Shown here: in pieces, positions 62,205-64,000 of the stretch
Layout of the letters: each line of letters starts with the position of its first letter
How positions within the stretch are numbered: the first letter of the stretch is position 1
Assembly (NCBI GenBank): GCA_014338405.1
Contig: JTDE01000137.1
Coordinates: 225,772 to 289,771, forward strand
DNA from: Paragonimus skrjabini miyazakii
Lineage: Eukaryota > Platyhelminthes > Trematoda > Plagiorchiida > Troglotrematidae
Direction: 5' to 3'
Length of the DNA stretch: 64,000 nucleotides
Position numbers and translations under genes: made by a program
Notes under the pieces: generated by a model
Told to the model about the DNA's origin: nothing
The model's database searches: none
The model's input: only the letters and a program-made list of their open reading frames with translations

Positions 62205-62471
62205 GGCTACGTACACAATGAGTTATTTGATGAGCAACCGAATCTTTTCTTCTCCAACAATTGTCCAGCACTCTCAAACGTCACTGTGATAGAAAAAATC
62301 CGAAGAACACAGCCTTCCTCCTGTTTGTTGTACACCAATCGCGTAGTTGTAGATTGTGTTAATCCTAACAAAAAGAAGTCCTCTGTGTGTGTTTCAAAAT
62401 ATAAAGAGCTAACTAATGTGTTAATCTGTCGCAAAAAAGAAGATAATTATCGAGTGATGTTCTGCTTATAA
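62205..62471 (+). CDS. Candidate terminal exon, unknown protein
   Basis: A strong acceptor (CATCACTGTTGTTTCAG) ends at 62204 and 88 codons follow in phase 0 to TAA (62469-62471). The product is polar with four Cys pairs in mind of an extracellular fold but no known spacing: GYVHNELFDEQPNLFFSNNC, PALSNVTVIEKIRRTQPSSC, then LLYTNRVVVDCVNPNKKKSS. One N-glycosylation site (NVT) is present. No family recognised; it could be the last exon of a plus-strand gene that includes 61748-62041. Confidence 0.47.
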   Translation, partial: GYVHNELFDEQPNLFFSNNCPALSNVTVIEKIRRTQPSSCLLYTNRVVVDCVNPNKKKSSVCVSKYKELTNVLICRKKEDNYRVMFCL

Positions 62472-64000
62472 CCATACTTCATTGTAAATCGCGCATGCTC
62501 CATTACTGTTGTGACGCTCGCTAATCAAAAATATAATAATACAGATTTGTATTCTGATTTATCGGTTTAGCGTTTATCTCATGCCGCATTTGTGTGCCCC
62601 ACAATTGACGATTTTGTTACACACCTCTTTATAGGGCATCCATCATTCACACCAGAATAAGTCATTTACAAATTAGGAATTCACTTTAAACGTTAGCAAA
62701 TCTCCCCAAGTCACATCAATCTACGTCCACCATACAACAGGTTGAATTTGTTCACTTATATCATCGATATAGGTTTTGCTTAAAGCGTTCAATAGTTATG
62801 ACTTAAACAGAAATTGTTTCCGTTGCATAAATTGAAACTAATTTGGCATGCGAGTGAAAATCCACTTTTTCCTTTATAGTATCAATGAAAAGGTTGTATA
62901 AATGTGCATTGCCTGACAAATGTGCGGCAGCGTAATGAACCTCCGAAAATCGAGAAAATCAACGCAGGGGTATTAATAGCACTATGCAATTTCAGTTTAC
63001 GAGGAGAATAGTACTCGTGTCATAGGGGAACACCATTAATAGATGTAGTAGCTGATCGACACTTCTAACTGAATAACTGATCGCATTTCCGCCCGCATCA
63101 GTGTGTACGCGAGTTCTGACCGGCTGAACTCGCACCATTCAGAACAAACTGTTTCAGTCCAGTCTGGTTGCATTTGGCAGACGCGGATTAGCCAAAGCCT
63201 TGAGCTGAAGTGTCAAAGGTTGCCTTCTAGGTTAGAAAACTCTTTATAAATAATATCAAATACTTCAAGAAAAATGATATTGCTCAATTCGGCAACAAAA
63301 CTGTTCCCGACATTTTTCTACCTTTCACTGGATTTCAAGTAAACTTATGTTCATTACAATAACGCAGTGTGTGTGACTTTTGTAATATATCGCTCGTTTC
63401 AGTTAAATTAATGTGCATAACCATGAAGCAAACTTTCCGTGAAATAGTCTGTATGCTTCGCAGCTTTCTGATAAAAGTCTGCCACTGATACTTTAAATTT
63501 CGGATGGCTTGAACTTGGCGGTACTTTTAAAGGTAAATAAAACCTAAATATTATTTTTATATAGCTCTCGAATAGTTAATTCTGAAATCGCCTAGGCCTT
63601 AAAGCTGATTTCACTTGAATGAATATTTATTGGCGTAACTAACAAAATAAATTAGAAATCAATAGCTTATGACCAAACTTGCAAATCAGTATTTTGTGGT
63701 TCACTACACATTCACGTAATTTGATTGAAATGAACTTCAAGAGACAAAATCACAACTAGACAGTTTGGAAAGAGCATTAACACTAAGAAAAAATTAAACT
63801 GACATTAGGTTGAAAAAGACAAAATTTCGCAAATACTCAGTATTACTAGGTCAAGATTGAGGTTGTGGTTCTCCGCAAAAATAAAACCTTCAAAAACAGT
63901 TTGTTGTTTCCGTGCTCGGATGAGCTCCCTAAAGATAATCTTAAACTTTATTCTTGCTTCAATGAATGTTTTCCGGTAATCCTTTCTGGCCTAGAGTTAT
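62472..64000. other. No gene recognised
   Basis: AT-rich to the end of the window. Several AATAAA motifs (for example near 63,536 and 63,646) are unremarkable at this composition. Confidence 0.5.

Noticed and set aside
1..64000. CRISPR arrays, bacterial operons, replication origins or telomeric repeats
   Set aside because: None was seen: no regularly spaced direct repeats, no closely packed long genes and no TTAGGG-type runs.

Overview
The window looks like eukaryotic, animal nuclear DNA: AT-rich, no operons, no long open frames, GT-AG splice signals around short candidate exons, and many decayed mobile elements. The best clue to the organism is the mobile-element content: an RTE-type LINE reverse transcriptase fragment with a DEISARI..ARVAFA block, a Penelope-like GIY-YIG fragment, and tRNA-derived short repeats. 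This suits a flatworm, probably a digenean trematode, but that is an inference. No complete known gene was recognised.

A caution about coding calls. At this base composition, open frames of 60-130 codons are expected by chance across both strands in about the numbers seen here, so length alone proves nothing. I kept only frames with further support (splice-site consensus, phase agreement between neighbours, a good ATG context, GC above the background, or family motifs) and gave modest confidence even to those. None has a recognised cellular function.

Layout. 0-7 kb: three copies of one tRNA-like SINE family (1.2, 5.9-6.2 and 6.3-6.5 kb, the last two facing each other) with minus-strand candidate exons at 0.6, 4.4-4.8 and 5.0-5.4 kb. 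7-15 kb: mostly featureless, with a second tRNA-like repeat family at 11.6-11.9 kb (minus) and 13.15-13.37 kb (plus). 15-25 kb: scattered candidate exons and two stretches of interrupted coding-like sequence (18.6-19.8 and 23.3-24.2 kb). 25.67-26.56 kb: RTE LINE 3' end on the minus strand, broken by an assembly gap of 615 N. 27.9-28.7 kb: a GC-rich, LTR-like block. 33.15-33.41 kb: one of the better candidate exons. 33.69-34.68 kb: a tandem duplication of a 492-bp unit. 39.7-40.0 kb: a GC-rich block open on both strands. 41.86-42.66 kb: a Penelope-like fragment (plus) next to a probable BEL/Pao reverse transcriptase fragment (minus). 47.7-49.75 kb: the densest cluster of spliced candidate exons. 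56.5-57.3 kb: a candidate gene end with a 43-bp intron, followed by a SINE copy with fold-back ends. 58.1-62.5 kb: more candidate exons, the best ending at 62,471.

Overall this is intergenic or intronic sequence rich in mobile elements, with a few likely exons, most plausibly parts of genes with long introns. The most informative features are the SINE family with perfect 11-12 bp target-site duplications and two different 5' heads, and the LINE, Penelope and BEL/Pao remnants. No self-contained new biological system is evident.
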